Below are positions 29,413-41,900 of a stretch of DNA of 64,000 nucleotides, piece after piece. The position numbers were made by a program, and so were the translations under genes. Each line of letters starts with the position of its first letter. The stretch's first letter is position 1. Origin of the DNA: Synchiropus splendidus (lineage: Eukaryota > Chordata > Actinopteri > Syngnathiformes > Callionymidae). The notes beneath the pieces are model-generated. The model saw nothing but the letters and a program-made list of their open reading frames with translations, was not told the DNA's origin and did not search any database. The stretch is taken from contig NC_071334.1 in assembly GCF_027744825.2 (NCBI RefSeq), positions 62,098,937 to 62,162,936 on the forward strand, given 5' to 3'.

Positions 29413-29849
29413 CGAGCAAGAGTGTGCTTTGTGACTCCAGGCTGGTTGTAATTGAAAAGCTGGGACGTCAACCCTGTGACCTCCTATTGAGAGAAAGACC
29501 ATTGATTCCTAGGGAGTGAGAGAGCGCCAGCGTGCGTGCGCGCACCTTGGTGCACGGGGGGTGGGGGAGATCGTATTTGAAGAAAAAATAAAATGTCAAA
29601 AGAGAAAGGATGAGAAGCATCTAGCCATCCAGAAGTTACCGAGGAGAGGTCGTTGGCAACACAAGCCGGATCTTCAACTGACCTGCTGAACGGGGTCAAT
29701 ACAAAGAAAACATTTTGTAGCTCTGCTTCCACCTACCTGCAAGTGCAAGTGCATTATACTACTCATCTGTGACCTGGCAGTACTAGGGAAAAGGCGCTGG
29801 GATTCCCCTACTCCTTCTCAAAAGTCAGTACCTCAAGTAAGGAAGGATG

Positions 29850-29851
<2 letters not shown>

Positions 29852-29898
<47 letters not shown>
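29852..29898 (+). repeat. (AT)n microsatellite
   Basis: About 23 AT units lying 28 bases before the miniature transposon at 29927. Confidence 0.95.
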
Positions 29899-29901
<3 letters not shown>

Positions 29902-29926
29902 GGTGACTAGCACAGGAGCTCTACAT

Positions 29927-30140
29927 CAGTGGCCTCAAACGGATCCATAAAAGGTGTGTTTTTTTTTCCAACCAAACAAACACATACATCTTAACCAGTC
30001 AGGTGTCAGCTGGAACAAGCTGCACCAGACTCACTATCGACGGATTACCGTCTCCAAACACCTGACTGGTGAGAAGGTGACTGGTCGGAACAAACCTCTG
30101 CACCCCCTGCAGACCTTTGAGGACCGGTTTGAGACCCCTG
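29927..30140. mobile_element. 214-bp hAT-type miniature transposon
   Basis: The left end CAGTGGCCTCAAACGGATCC and the inverse of the right end, CAGGGGTCTCAAACCGGTCC, form an imperfect terminal inverted repeat. The element is flanked by CTCTACAT (29919-29926) and CTCTAGAT (30141-30148), an 8-bp target duplication with one mismatch that fits the nTnnnnAn preference of hAT transposases. It has no coding capacity. Confidence 0.8.
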
Positions 30141-32809
30141 CTCTAGATTCTGACTCCATCTTTCCTTGTTCTCCAATCCTTTTTTTTTTGTCCACACCGA
30201 CCTGGTCATCCCTCAGACCTATCACTCACAGTGGCCTGTCACTTTGAAACAAGGGAGCCCAGTGAGGCCCCGTGGGGCAGCGATATCTGATGCACCAAGA
30301 CCATCCCTGATGTTCCAGGACAACCTACGAGACTCAATCACCCACTGTCAGCCGAACAGGAAGCATTAGTGTCGGCCGCGGCACTGTTGGGCAGCTTGTT
30401 TATGTGAGGCCGATTTATTTTGTCGACATTTGTGGCCCCCGGTGCTCCGTCACCGCAACACTCGCTCGTGCTGGGCAGAATTTTACCTTCAAAGAGGCTT
30501 GTTTCCCACGCTGTGTCGTCCTTATCAGCCGTCTGACCCTCAGCGTAATGGAAGGACAATGCCACTAGATTAACTGCAACACAGCGCAGCGCCGTTTCCC
30601 TGGCAACCCTGGGAGCAAGATGATGGGATGGAGTGATTAAAAGGGGAGAGGCAGAGGAGGGAGTTTAAAGGTGAGGAGCGGTGAGGTAGATTGATAAGAA
30701 GTGATGGATGCTGAGATGATTACACACAAAGGAGAAGAATGAAGGGATCAGAGAGAGAGACAGAAGCGCTGATAGAGTCATTAAAGGGCAGAGAGAAGCC
30801 ATGATGGATGGATGGACGGAGAGGAGGAGGAGGAGGAGGGACAGATGAGCAGAAAACAATGAACAGACTTGGTGCTAACGTGAAGAGTGCTGGCTCGAAA
30901 CAGTTCCACGTGATCATTCATGATTTGGAGGAGGTGGACCTGCTGCACTTGATGCCGTTGAAACCAAAAGCTGCTCCTTCCATTCAAAACTGAGCATTCA
31001 AGGCGTTCAGTTGATAATATAGTGGAGTCTAAGTTTCACAAAATGTGTTGCATCAATGCATCAGTTGTATTCATCGCTCCCAGTGTGTGGTGTTTTGCTG
31101 TTGTTGTTGTGACACCTGGTCACACGTGACATGAAATAACCTGTGAAATTATATATTGTAATATATATGTTGTCACAGGTGCGTCCAGAAAACAGTCTTT
31201 GTACATTACCATACAGACACCTTCTAATAAAAAAAAACCCCACAACATTGGCACATTACATTCAGCTGAAGCCCATTGACACCTGGGTTACTGACGTTCT
31301 GATGTCACAGCAACAAGGACTGTTGCCACAATCCAACACTGTGATCCAGTGTCAAGGTCGGAAAACAAGATAGTGACATCCGCAAAAGCTATTCTCACGA
31401 GTGTCTTGTCCAAATAGCAGTAACTTCATTTGCAACCAGAAAACCCACCGTATGAGGGGGACGCACCCATTTTTGGTTTCTTTTGGTGCATTTAATTCAA
31501 TGTTTTTAACCTGTTTTAAGCCACGTCTCAATTGGTTCATTGAAAAAAATTAAAAGGTCAAAAGGCAATTGTGCTTAGTTACACGTTTTTGGAGAAAATC
31601 CCTTTTGATTTGTGAAAATATTGAGCAACTGACTCTCTGCTGTTTTGGCGTGTAATTTGCAGAAACAAATAGTGGAAAATGTATTTGTTTAAAAATGTCT
31701 CCAGAAAGAGGTCGGCAGTAAGGCAAAATATATCAAGATTTATTTATTTAACCCTTTCAATTTAACATGTATTTCAGAGACTAACCAGCAAGTTTCTGAC
31801 AATTTAGGCCAAAGACCATCTAATGTGGAGAATTTCCAGACAATTTTTTCACGTCCTCTGCCTCAACTTGCTACAACGATTCTTTGTCTCTTGACATTGT
31901 GGAGAGAATTTATTTGGTTCAGCATTTAGGTTAGTTTTTGCTAACTTTTAAAGCACAGAGGAACCACTTTGATAGTCTACGATTCTCTGTTTTGAAGGGA
32001 GACGTCAGTTGGCTCTGCGGTGCAGAGTGGCGGTCCTTGGCTGCATTACCTCGCCTTTTTTGAGCGACACCATAGGTGTAATGTCAAGTGTAGTCACCTG
32101 GTTGCCAGTTAGTGTCCGGCGTATGTCTCTTGTGCACTTATTTTTACAATTGATGCATTCTACCGTGGTCCAGTGCGAAATATCAAACTAAACAACAAAG
32201 GCATTTACTGTGTTTTTAACAACCAGTCAATAGTCTCAACATATCTGAATAAAACAGATACATTTCTCTCCATAACAGTTTAGTTGAAGACGTGCCTGAA
32301 TCCTGGACCTCCGTCTTCTGCTGCCGGAGCAACATTGGACCCATCACCTGCAGTTTCTTGGATGAAAAATGAAAAAAAAAACAGTTCACCACTGCTTCCT
32401 TTTCATTTTTTTGTTAAACAAATCGCCATAATAACGGTAATGACCCAGCTTTGACCTTTGTCAAAGGATGCTATGGCAGCTTTGGAGGAGCGACTCACAA
32501 GTGTCGGGAAAGATTCTGATTTTCATTTGTAGTCCACTTCCCAGTGCAACGGTCGGTGTCAGAGTGTGACAGTCGTGTGTTGCACCTGTGTGATGTGCCT
32601 CTTCGCCCTGAGTGTAGGGAGAGCAGCACCAACTCCTCGAGTGAGTCAGCGCATCAGCATAGCTCTATAGTGTATAGACAGAATGGGGCCTAAACCATGT
32701 AACCAGCTCACGTTGGTAGATGGTTGTTGTTCCAATTGTTCATGATCTAATGCGAACACACACAAACACACGCTCAGACAATATTGATGGAAAAGAACGT
32801 TGTGATTTC

Positions 32810-32815
32810 TTTATT
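32810..32815 (-). terminator. onecut2: Probable onecut2 distal poly(A) signal
   Basis: On the minus strand AATAAA is followed within about 35-55 bases by a strong GU-rich element (GTGTGTTTGTGTGTGTTCG, 32760-32780). This is the best poly(A) signal/downstream-element pair I noticed between onecut2 and fech; it would end a 7.4-kb 3' UTR. Nearer sites may also be used. Confidence 0.5.
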
Positions 32816-35800
32816 CTTTTCTTCCGTTGTTTATACAGAGGGTGGACCAACATTGATCCTGCTTCATGTTCGATCATCGTTTGATTCCACACCAGTTTTC
32901 AATCACTTTCTGTTGCCACCAGAAAACAAGAACGCATCTTTCAATGGATGAGAACTGTCCACCAGAATGAAAAAGAAAAGGACACTGGTTAAAAATGAGA
33001 GACCCTCAATGTGATGGAGGACGGCTTGTGATCGACCTGTGATGACGCTGCAATGTTTTTGCTGTGTTGTGATTTAATGTTCAGGGTTTGCCATGGAAGA
33101 CGGACGCACTAATGCTGACAAACTCACCACTCCTATGCTGCGTTTAACACAGAGTTCATGAAACAAGTGTCCCTTCAATTCAGACAATGCTGTTGACTGA
33201 ATTATTTTTTTTTACAAATCTGTTGTCACTTCTATTTTCCAGCAGGAATACTGACTAAAGGTTACCAAATCAATTCAACACGGTGGCTTCAAGCCCTTCA
33301 GAGTGCATTGATACATCACAGACAGCAACAACAACAAAGACTAGTCAACTCATGAAAATAGCTTCCTCTTTTCCCGGCTTTCTTTCAACAGGATTGCTTT
33401 GGTTTGTTGTTTGTTCTTGGACTGCGTGAACAAAAAAATGTCTATCATCATCGCAATAGGGAAGTAAATGTACAATAATAGTGGAGATCAGCTTGATCCC
33501 TGCTCCAGTATGAAGATGCTGCTTGTTACATAACACGACAACTGAAGCTCTCTCAGCAGTCAAACATCAGAATAAATAAACACTAACCATTCAGTTTAGC
33601 ACTCAAATCCAGTAAGTAATAAATGAAACCTACAGGGGGCAGCATCGTTTCAAAAGGCAGTGGATACATTCCATTTCAACACATTTTGCCTGGAACCAGA
33701 CACTGCAATGAAAAGCAAACTCCAGATCATGAATGACTTTTGATCCACTGAATCAATCCGTTTTTAATTCTTTGTTGTTATTGGGGTGACTGTAGGCGGC
33801 AGCAGTCTTCTTACATTGGCGTTTTTTTATACGTCCTCTAAAGTAAAAAATAATCATAATAAAAATAAATAGACGTCTTTGAGGTTGCAGCTGATGAAAT
33901 GAAGTGAGATGATGATGATGATGAAAAGGCTCATAAGAAAACTCACAATGTGTCACATGGCCAGCTAAATGTAAATAAGCCCATGCATGAATCTACATTG
34001 CTGTGAATGAAGAACAAAACCCCTGACTGGCGCGAAAATGCAGACAAAGCGCTGACTCTCCTGGTTGTGGAAAACCAGTTGAGCATCAACAGGAATGGAA
34101 GAAGACAAGCATTTCTCATTTTTGGTTTCAGCACACCTTTTTAACTATTACAAAAAGAAAAAAACAAAAACAAAATTTGTATAAAGCTTTCCCCAACATT
34201 TGTTTAAAGTTACAGTTACCAAAAAATGAAGACGTGAATAATCCATGACATACGCTATCATCATCATCATAATAATAACATCATGGTCATCATCCTAACA
34301 CTAGGGTCTATGAGGTATATCTGCAACAGTTTGGTACAAACAGAACGCTCTGCACTCAACTCTCTGTCCGGGTTTCTCCTCCTGTAAAGCTTTGCAACCG
34401 TTCAAGAGTGGATGAATCTTAGGTTTTCAGAATGTCGACATTAATGACGGAGGACTGAAGAAGCGGAAGAGCTTAAAACATTCCCACTGAAACGTAACAC
34501 AGTGACAGGAAGAATACGTCACTATAGTGGCAGGTCTGTTTTTCACTCCCTCTGCTTTTCTTTGCCATTGCAAAGCACCAGAGAGCAGGGAAGACTCCTG
34601 CACCAGCCAGGAATAGTAGCATGAGACGGAGGTCGAGACGTCCAAGGTTATACTTTGCAACAGAATCCTGTCTGGTTGGAAGCTTTATGTCTCACCTGCT
34701 CTTTTCTGAACCACTTAGCACATGAAACATTGTTAATCATGAAGTTTAACATGAGAGTCATTTATGTTTTGCACTGAAATACCTTTGCAAAATAGGCGTT
34801 CGACTTGACGGAAGAAGAAAACCTTTCCTTTCCAGTTCAAGGGGAGTTACCTTTTAGGACAGTGGTGCTGCTTTATTGTTTCATCAAACAGTTTTTACCC
34901 AGTGAAAACCAGGTTGTGTAACATCACACTAGAGGCCATCTCAACCAGTATTACTGTGTTGATGTGGATGTCGTTGATGTGTTTAGCTCAGCAAGTAATG
35001 CCAGTTCTCTCTCTCTTCCAGGTGTAGGGTCCGAGGGTCAGTGTCAAGCAGGGCCATTGGGATGGGAATAACACTCCTGTGTCATTTGCTTTTGTTAAAC
35101 TGTGTTGTTTAGAAGTGAGCACTGAGGGGCAATGGTCCAGGCATTTAGAACTAAGAAACAGGCCTCAGAAATACTTTCACAGTTAGGTCTACGGGCGGCG
35201 TGTGGGTCTGCCCAGTCCATCTTTGCCGTACTTTGACAGTGACACACTGCACACCATTTTTCACTTGAGTGTAAATGGCTTGAAGCTAATGAATGCACGT
35301 GATTGAGTGGCAACAAGTGCTGACAAATAAATGGGCTATTGTCTATTTACTTTCATTCAGTTGGTTCACTGAGGTCTCTAACTAGAATGTAGGGTTTTAG
35401 GCCTGGAACTGTGAAAGGGCCTGGGTTAGGAAAGCAAGCTTGAAGGGTGGATTGGAGTTGGTCAGTTAGAACATGACACCATGGGGCCATAAGCGTTCGT
35501 GGTCGCTGAGAGGCTTGGAGCGGAGGCTAGGGTTCTGGTGAAAAGGTCAGTTAAGATGCTCAGGAGGTCAGGGGATTTGGAAACAGCATGTCGACAACTG
35601 AACAGGCTTGGCCTCATGGTGAGTGAGTGTATTACTGTAAGTGCTAGTCCGGTTCTGAAAAGGTAGGTTTAGATTGTGTTGGACTGAAAAAGGTTGACAA
35701 AACCAGAAACACGCCGATGCTGCGGAATAGTGTTTAAAACAAGGAAAACATTCCGCTCATTGAAAGTTGTAAGTCGGCCCAATGGTGTGTGGGTCAAAGC

Positions 35801-38800
35801 TACGGAATATTTCAGTGCAAGACATTGCTCCCTTTCTTCGTCTGACATCCTCCCATTCACACTTCCATAGCCATAACTTAATGGGAGGAGAAGAGAAAGG
35901 AAAATCCATTGAGCATATTTGAGTTGTCCTGACATCCACCGAACAGTGTGGCGGGAATCGAGGCTAAGAGAGTGCAGGAGCAGAGAGTAAGGACAGAGGA
36001 GATCAGGGAGGAAATGAAGAGGACAATGAAGGGGTGTCATCGCTGAGGAGAAATACCACCAGAGTGTTGAGGCTGAGTGCAGATCGCACTGGAGAGAAAA
36101 GAATCTTTGGTTTCTTTGGTTTCATCAACACGATTAAGAGGACAAATGTTAACACCAGTGAGGTAGCCGCTCTGCTTCTCACTCCTCACACAGATTTTTT
36201 TCTTTTTTCTTATTTTTACAGTCAGTCTTGGAAGCAGCTTGCTTTATGGGACGTCTCAGTTTTTCTTCCTAACCAATGAAACAAGTCTGTGTGTGTTTGC
36301 ATGCAGGCAGTCTCACACACACACACACACACACGCGCGCGGAGCGACGGCGGCGTCAGGAACCTGGATAAGATCTTATGTTGTGAAACGTAAAGGAGGC
36401 TGTGGACTCACTTTACCAGGCTGAAACTAGTGGATCGACAGTTTGATCTTTGATGTTTCTTTGGTTTTGTTTGTGGCAAAAAAAAGCGAGTACTTGTCCA
36501 GAAGTGTCATCAAAGAACACAGTCTGGAGGGTCCGATTTTGTGACAGACTGGATGAATAAGATCTTAACCAGGAATGGGGCTGCGTGGATGTAAACACAC
36601 GGTTTATTGGCCTCTCAAGGATTCCAGTTATCTTTGGTGGGTCAGTCACATGACCACGTGTGGCCTTTTACATCACCTGATCAAGTGGAACTATAACATC
36701 AGTCATAAACTCAAAGTCAGCAGGACACAAACAAATGAAAACGACAATAAATTAGCCACAGTAAATCACAGGCGGTCAAAGGAAAGCAGATGCAGTGCTC
36801 ATCATTCAGTCGCGATTGTTCGGTCAAACAAAGACAAAAAAAAACAAAAAAAAACCAAAGACTAGACTGGCTAGATTGTTGACATTCAGGAGAAGACGAA
36901 TCTACCGCGACATTCCTAGGTTGTCGAGCTAAACATTCTGAAAACAACATTGCCTTTGCTTTTTAGAGTAAAGCTAACTAAGAATAAATTAAGGGGTCTG
37001 GCACAAGCACTGCATCTTTGATGCCACTAACATTCTTAAATAGGCATAAATAGGAATCAAGAAGATGACATCTAATTAAATACCATTAAATTATTCTGAC
37101 GTACAAAACTAGCGTGTTCTAAACAGCTCATAAATAAATACAGCATGGGACAGAAAGAAAAGGGAACAGTGTAAACTTTGGCAAAGCTAATGAGCATCAG
37201 GGAACAAGGGAGATTTGGCAACACAATTTGTTCGCTTAAATTAACCCACCATTATCAAGAAACATAAATTACATTAAATAACAATAATAACAACATATTG
37301 CAAAACATCGAGTTCGGAATGTTAGTGCTCCACGACGCACTGAGGTGAAACATCTTTGGGACGTTGAAGTTTGTGTTCCATCCTGACAGTGGTGGGCGTG
37401 GCTGATGGCTGCCGCCGCCCCGCACCCGCCCCCCACCCCCCTGCACCATAAACAACAGGCTCTTCTTTGGACTTACAGCTTCACATACAGAAAGAGAGAG
37501 AGAAAACTAAGGATAAAGCTATTTGACCGATATTTTAGCATTTTCTCTCGGTGGGTGTTCTTTTGTTTGGTATCTCTGTTTTTGGTGAACATGTCGCAGC
37601 AGCAGCGAAGTTCCTCCTCTCCTCACGTGCCGTCACAGCTTCCTCTGGTTGCAAGTCTCAAGTGTACACGCGAAAGAAACGATTCTTCCGTGTGTTTGGG
37701 ACATTCCTAGAGACCATTTGTCAGCTCAGTAGCAGATGAGGAAACCCACTGTTTTGGTTGTAGCTGTGATTGTTTGAGCCTTACAGGTCAAGCTTGACAC
37801 GTGGAAACAGTTAGAAGACACTAACGCTGACCATTGATGTTCTGTTGATTCGTCGAGTTTAAAAGTGATCAGTGCCCATGTGCTACCGTCAGTACAGCAG
37901 GAAATCTTTGGTATAATCTGTACATCTCACACAGCACGGACATGAGCAGGTTTAAACAACAGCGTGGGTGGACTCCAGAAGCTCGATTGAGAAGTGCGAT
38001 CTAAGACTGGAACAGACCGTCAATGCTGAGAAACACAAGAACATTCTCCTCTGTCTGCACAGTGGAATATGCCTAATCCAGCGAGGGCGGAGCCGGAGCT
38101 GCTTAGCCGACCTTTTCTACTGGGAGGTGAGGAGGACTGCTGCTGCGGTTAACAGTGAATCTTTGGTTTGTTAGCTGATGAGGTTTCTGTTGTTCTTTTA
38201 ACCATTTTTTTACTTTGAAAAACTGCATAGGCACACGTTAAAGACACTCTTCAACCGTGAGAGACACATTAATGTTCTGCTTTTTTTTAGGGGCCGGAGG
38301 GAAGAAAATTGATGACGATGTCCTCCGTTCTGGCCTTCCCTCCTTCCCGTGTGGTTTTCGTTTTAAACCCTTTGTCAGCTGGCTTCCCCTTAAAGATGGC
38401 CTGACTCCACATCAGGCAGAGCAAATCTACTTCTCTGCTGTCATGATGTCATCCCTCCTGCTATCCTCCCTCCTTCTCTTCCGACGTCCTTCACCCTTGA
38501 CATCGTCGCCACCGCTCTTTTTTTTTTTTCTTTTCTTTAAATCTATTTTTTTGGTAATAATTCTCTTCCATCATCAGTTTTTATCCATTTGGTGGAACAG
38601 TTAGGTGCAGAAAAAGGTTTTCTTTGGTTTCGATTTGTCAATAAATAGAAAAAGTCTCAAGTGTCCATTTTTAAATTTTAAATTGTTCTTAAAGCCTTTG
38701 GCTCGCGCCTACGCAGGCTGGTGCTCAGCCTGAGGGAGGAGGGGCTGCTGACTGACGCTTGTCCTTTGGTTTGCTCCTTTTTTTTTTTGGTTTGATAGCT

Positions 38801-40207
38801 CATGAGAGATGGAGGATGAGGTGAGGAAACTGTCGGGTTGGATGCTTGGTGAGTATTTACATCAGCTGTACAGCGAGTGTGTGTGTGATTGGGGTGACGT
38901 CTGATGTTTGGCATCGCCGAATTATGACCCTCCTTTAGCGTTTGAAAGAATGAACCTCGGCTGTTGGCTCCCACTGACGCTGGGGATGGAGCTGCCAGGC
39001 ATCGTCTTTAGATTGTCCTCTTCAACTATTACAAAGGCCCTGATTCGCCTGGACAGTCCGTCGCAAGGGTCAGATGGGTCCACTCCTCGGTTCAGCTCAG
39101 TCATAATGCTGAGTCAGCCAGGTCATCCTCAGTCCAGGATGAGCGTTAACCAAAGTTTCCAAGGGGGTTGTGGCTGATTGGCAGTCTCAGTCTGGGGCTT
39201 CCACGCTGAGACTGGAAATGATTTCTATCTTTGGGTATAAACCAGGATTGTGCTAATGCTAAGATGCTAGCAGAAACGCCCGTCCCGATGGGAGAGTTAG
39301 CTACGGTGAGTGGAAGAAGCCATGGTGAGCCTTGGAAGTTCTGGCCGGTGCGTAAACTAAGTCGTGTCGCGAGTGTGTGTGTGTGTGTGGTAGCCGAGTG
39401 GAATTCAGCCTCTGTTTAGAAAAAATGGCATCCTGAGTTTTCTAAAATGCGAAGACCACTCGGCTTTGCGGAGACCCCCGGTTCTATTGCAAAGAAAATG
39501 TGCTTCAAGATTGTGCTCAGGTACGTTGTAAAGCAGTGGAATGCACCAAAACTCAGAAGAAACTGTGTCTACGTGTGTTGTGCTTGCGTGTCCCGTCTCG
39601 TGAATGTGTCCGCTCTCTTTGGTAAATTGGCAGGTCGGCGTACAAGTGTGAGAAGAATAAGACGACTGGTCCACAGAGTGGAGACCTTTTTCAAGGGAAA
39701 TATTGCACCGTGACTCTTCCGATTCATTTGGGGAAATACTCAATGGAACGTGTGGATGGTCCAACGGTCAAAAGTAACTCTGGTCAGCTTTTCCAATTTG
39801 TCCTATATATGGGTCGTGGATAGTAAAGTCATCAGGTTGGTCAGCATCAAGCACATTCCGCTGTCATAAAGCTTTCATAGGCTGTTTTCTAGCTTATGTT
39901 GCATATTAGAAAACAGATACTGTCCTCTAGTCTTTGGTATCTGGGCTAGCGGCGAAACATTAGCGGTGAGGTTTCCGTGTTCTCAACATGAGGTTAGCGT
40001 TCAGCATGGAAATTGGCGTGTGATGAGGTGGAATCAGGTGGTTTGGCTACAAATAAGTCGTCACAGTGAGCAGCCCCTCGCTCGGTTTGTCAACATCGAC
40101 AAAGCTAAACAGACAAAAAAATAGTAAAAAGTTTCCTCCTTGCTTCAAACCCGTCCACCCACCCCGTATTCCCAGGAACCCTCCCTCTCGCTTCCCTCCG
40201 TCTAAAA
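32816..40207 (-). other. onecut2: Inferred onecut2 3' UTR with miR-9 site cluster
   Basis: No coding frame is recognisable. In minus-strand (mRNA) sense it holds nine perfect miR-9 8-mer sites (ACCAAAGA), read on the plus strand as TCTTTGGT at 36104, 36113, 36458, 36631, 37905, 38160, 38621, 39616 and 39931. Two 7-mer-m8 sites lie at 33397 and 38764. A let-7-type site (plus GAGGTAG) is at 36160 and a Pumilio-type TGTAAATA (plus TATTTACA) near 38853. Mammalian ONECUT2 has a very long 3' UTR and is an established miR-9 target, which supports transcription of this stretch as one UTR. A (CA)n tract sits at 36314-36334. Confidence 0.65.
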
Positions 40208-41831
40208 TCACGCTTTGGTACAAGTGCTGGACGAGGACGACTGGCCTCCGGGGCTCCCTCCTTCGTCTGTCCATTTGTCCAGGCTTCGGCGGCGGGCGTT
40301 CATGAAGAAGTTGCTGACCGTGGTCAGCTCCAAGCCCAGCTGCTGCGAGATGGTGAGCTGCATCTCCTTGGACGGCCGCTTGTTCTCTTTGAAAATGGCC
40401 AAGAGGGTGCGCCGCTGCAGGTCGGTGAAGACCAGCCGCGACTTCTTTGGTGTGTTGTTGCGATCTTTGCCCGTGTCCTGCTCCTTCCTCTTACACGCTG
40501 TGGAGACAGACACACCTTATTAGGACATATGAGACCACGTTGACGTCGTTGTTTTGTTGCTGGAACAGTATCTGTCCTTATGAATAACTGAGATACAAGA
40601 GGTGGGATTTAAAAAATCGAATTTAAGATAAATAATGAATTATGATTTTAATATTTGACGCCAGAATGATTATATTACGTTTAATTTTCCCTCCATCAGC
40701 ACGTTCTCATTCAGTCCCCCTCTTTGTGCGGTTATGACGTATAGAGTATAATGTAGTTTGCCTGGATTTGATGACACAAAAATGTCTCTTGTGAAACAAA
40801 GTTTATATGTCGATTCATTCATTAATAAAAATGAATCTCCTGAAGTCCCAGGCCTGACTGTTACATTACTCTAAATGTAGTTGTGGATATAAAAATGAAC
40901 AGCAGTAGAGGTAAACTGTCTTCATATAAATACTATTTTACCACTCTCACGATGGGAAATAGATATTTATTGGCTGTTTGGTAGCGGATTCTTCAAGGAA
41001 ATGCACCTGTCACAGCTGTTTGAACGCGAGTTAAACTGCAACATTGACTTCACTGCCGTTTTAAATCTTCCGGCAGAGGCTCGGATGTAAATATAGAATA
41101 ACACGATCGAGATCTATTTGTCTCCTCCGGTCAGGAGGGGCGGCTGTGTGAGGTGAGGGTGTGTTTGATTTCATTACCTCCCTGAATTAAGTATGCACGA
41201 GTCACCGCCCGGTCGATCGATAAGAATCACGTTAAAGACTCAATTCTGTAACAAAACCATTGCGTAACACGCGCGCGCCCGCGCGCACACACACATGCTG
41301 GTGGGTGTAATGTGGTTTGTAGTCAAACTTTACACTTATTTAAGGCGAGATCAGGAACTAAGAAGCATCAGATGATTGAGAACACCGAACAGTTGCGCTC
41401 TGCCACTGAGAGGTGGCGCTATTGATCTGTCCACATTAGCGGTCTGCTGATGGCGTCGGTGTCAGTGAACGGTGTCTGGTAAAGAATAAACATCGTGATT
41501 CCTCCAACATTACCTTCCCTTTTCTACGAGTGAGACAAATCAATGATTAAGAAAAGAAGAAGCAGACGCAAAATATGAATCATTTGTGTGTGAAAATCAT
41601 CCATTCAAAACCATCACTTATATAAATTATAATACTACTACTAATAATATAATTACATAAATTATAGTAGTAACTTTTTTTTCTGATGAACAAAAATGAA
41701 TACAATTTAACTTTGCGCTCTTACGGATTTACTGACCAGCAGTTTATTATTATTAAGATTATTGTTATGAATATGATGATGTTGATGATATTATCAGTAT
41801 CACTATTATTATTATTTATAACAACAACAAC

Positions 41832-41900
<69 letters not shown>

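Larger units (their letters stand above)
27131..32809. other. fech-onecut2 intergenic region
   Basis: No gene is seen. The content is AT-rich sequence, the hairpin at 27481, a strongly pyrimidine-rich plus strand at about 28140-28600, a (GT)n tract at 29382-29408, an (AT)n tract at 29852-29898 and a bounded hAT-type miniature element at 29927-30140. Open frames here are low-complexity or short. Confidence 0.6.
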
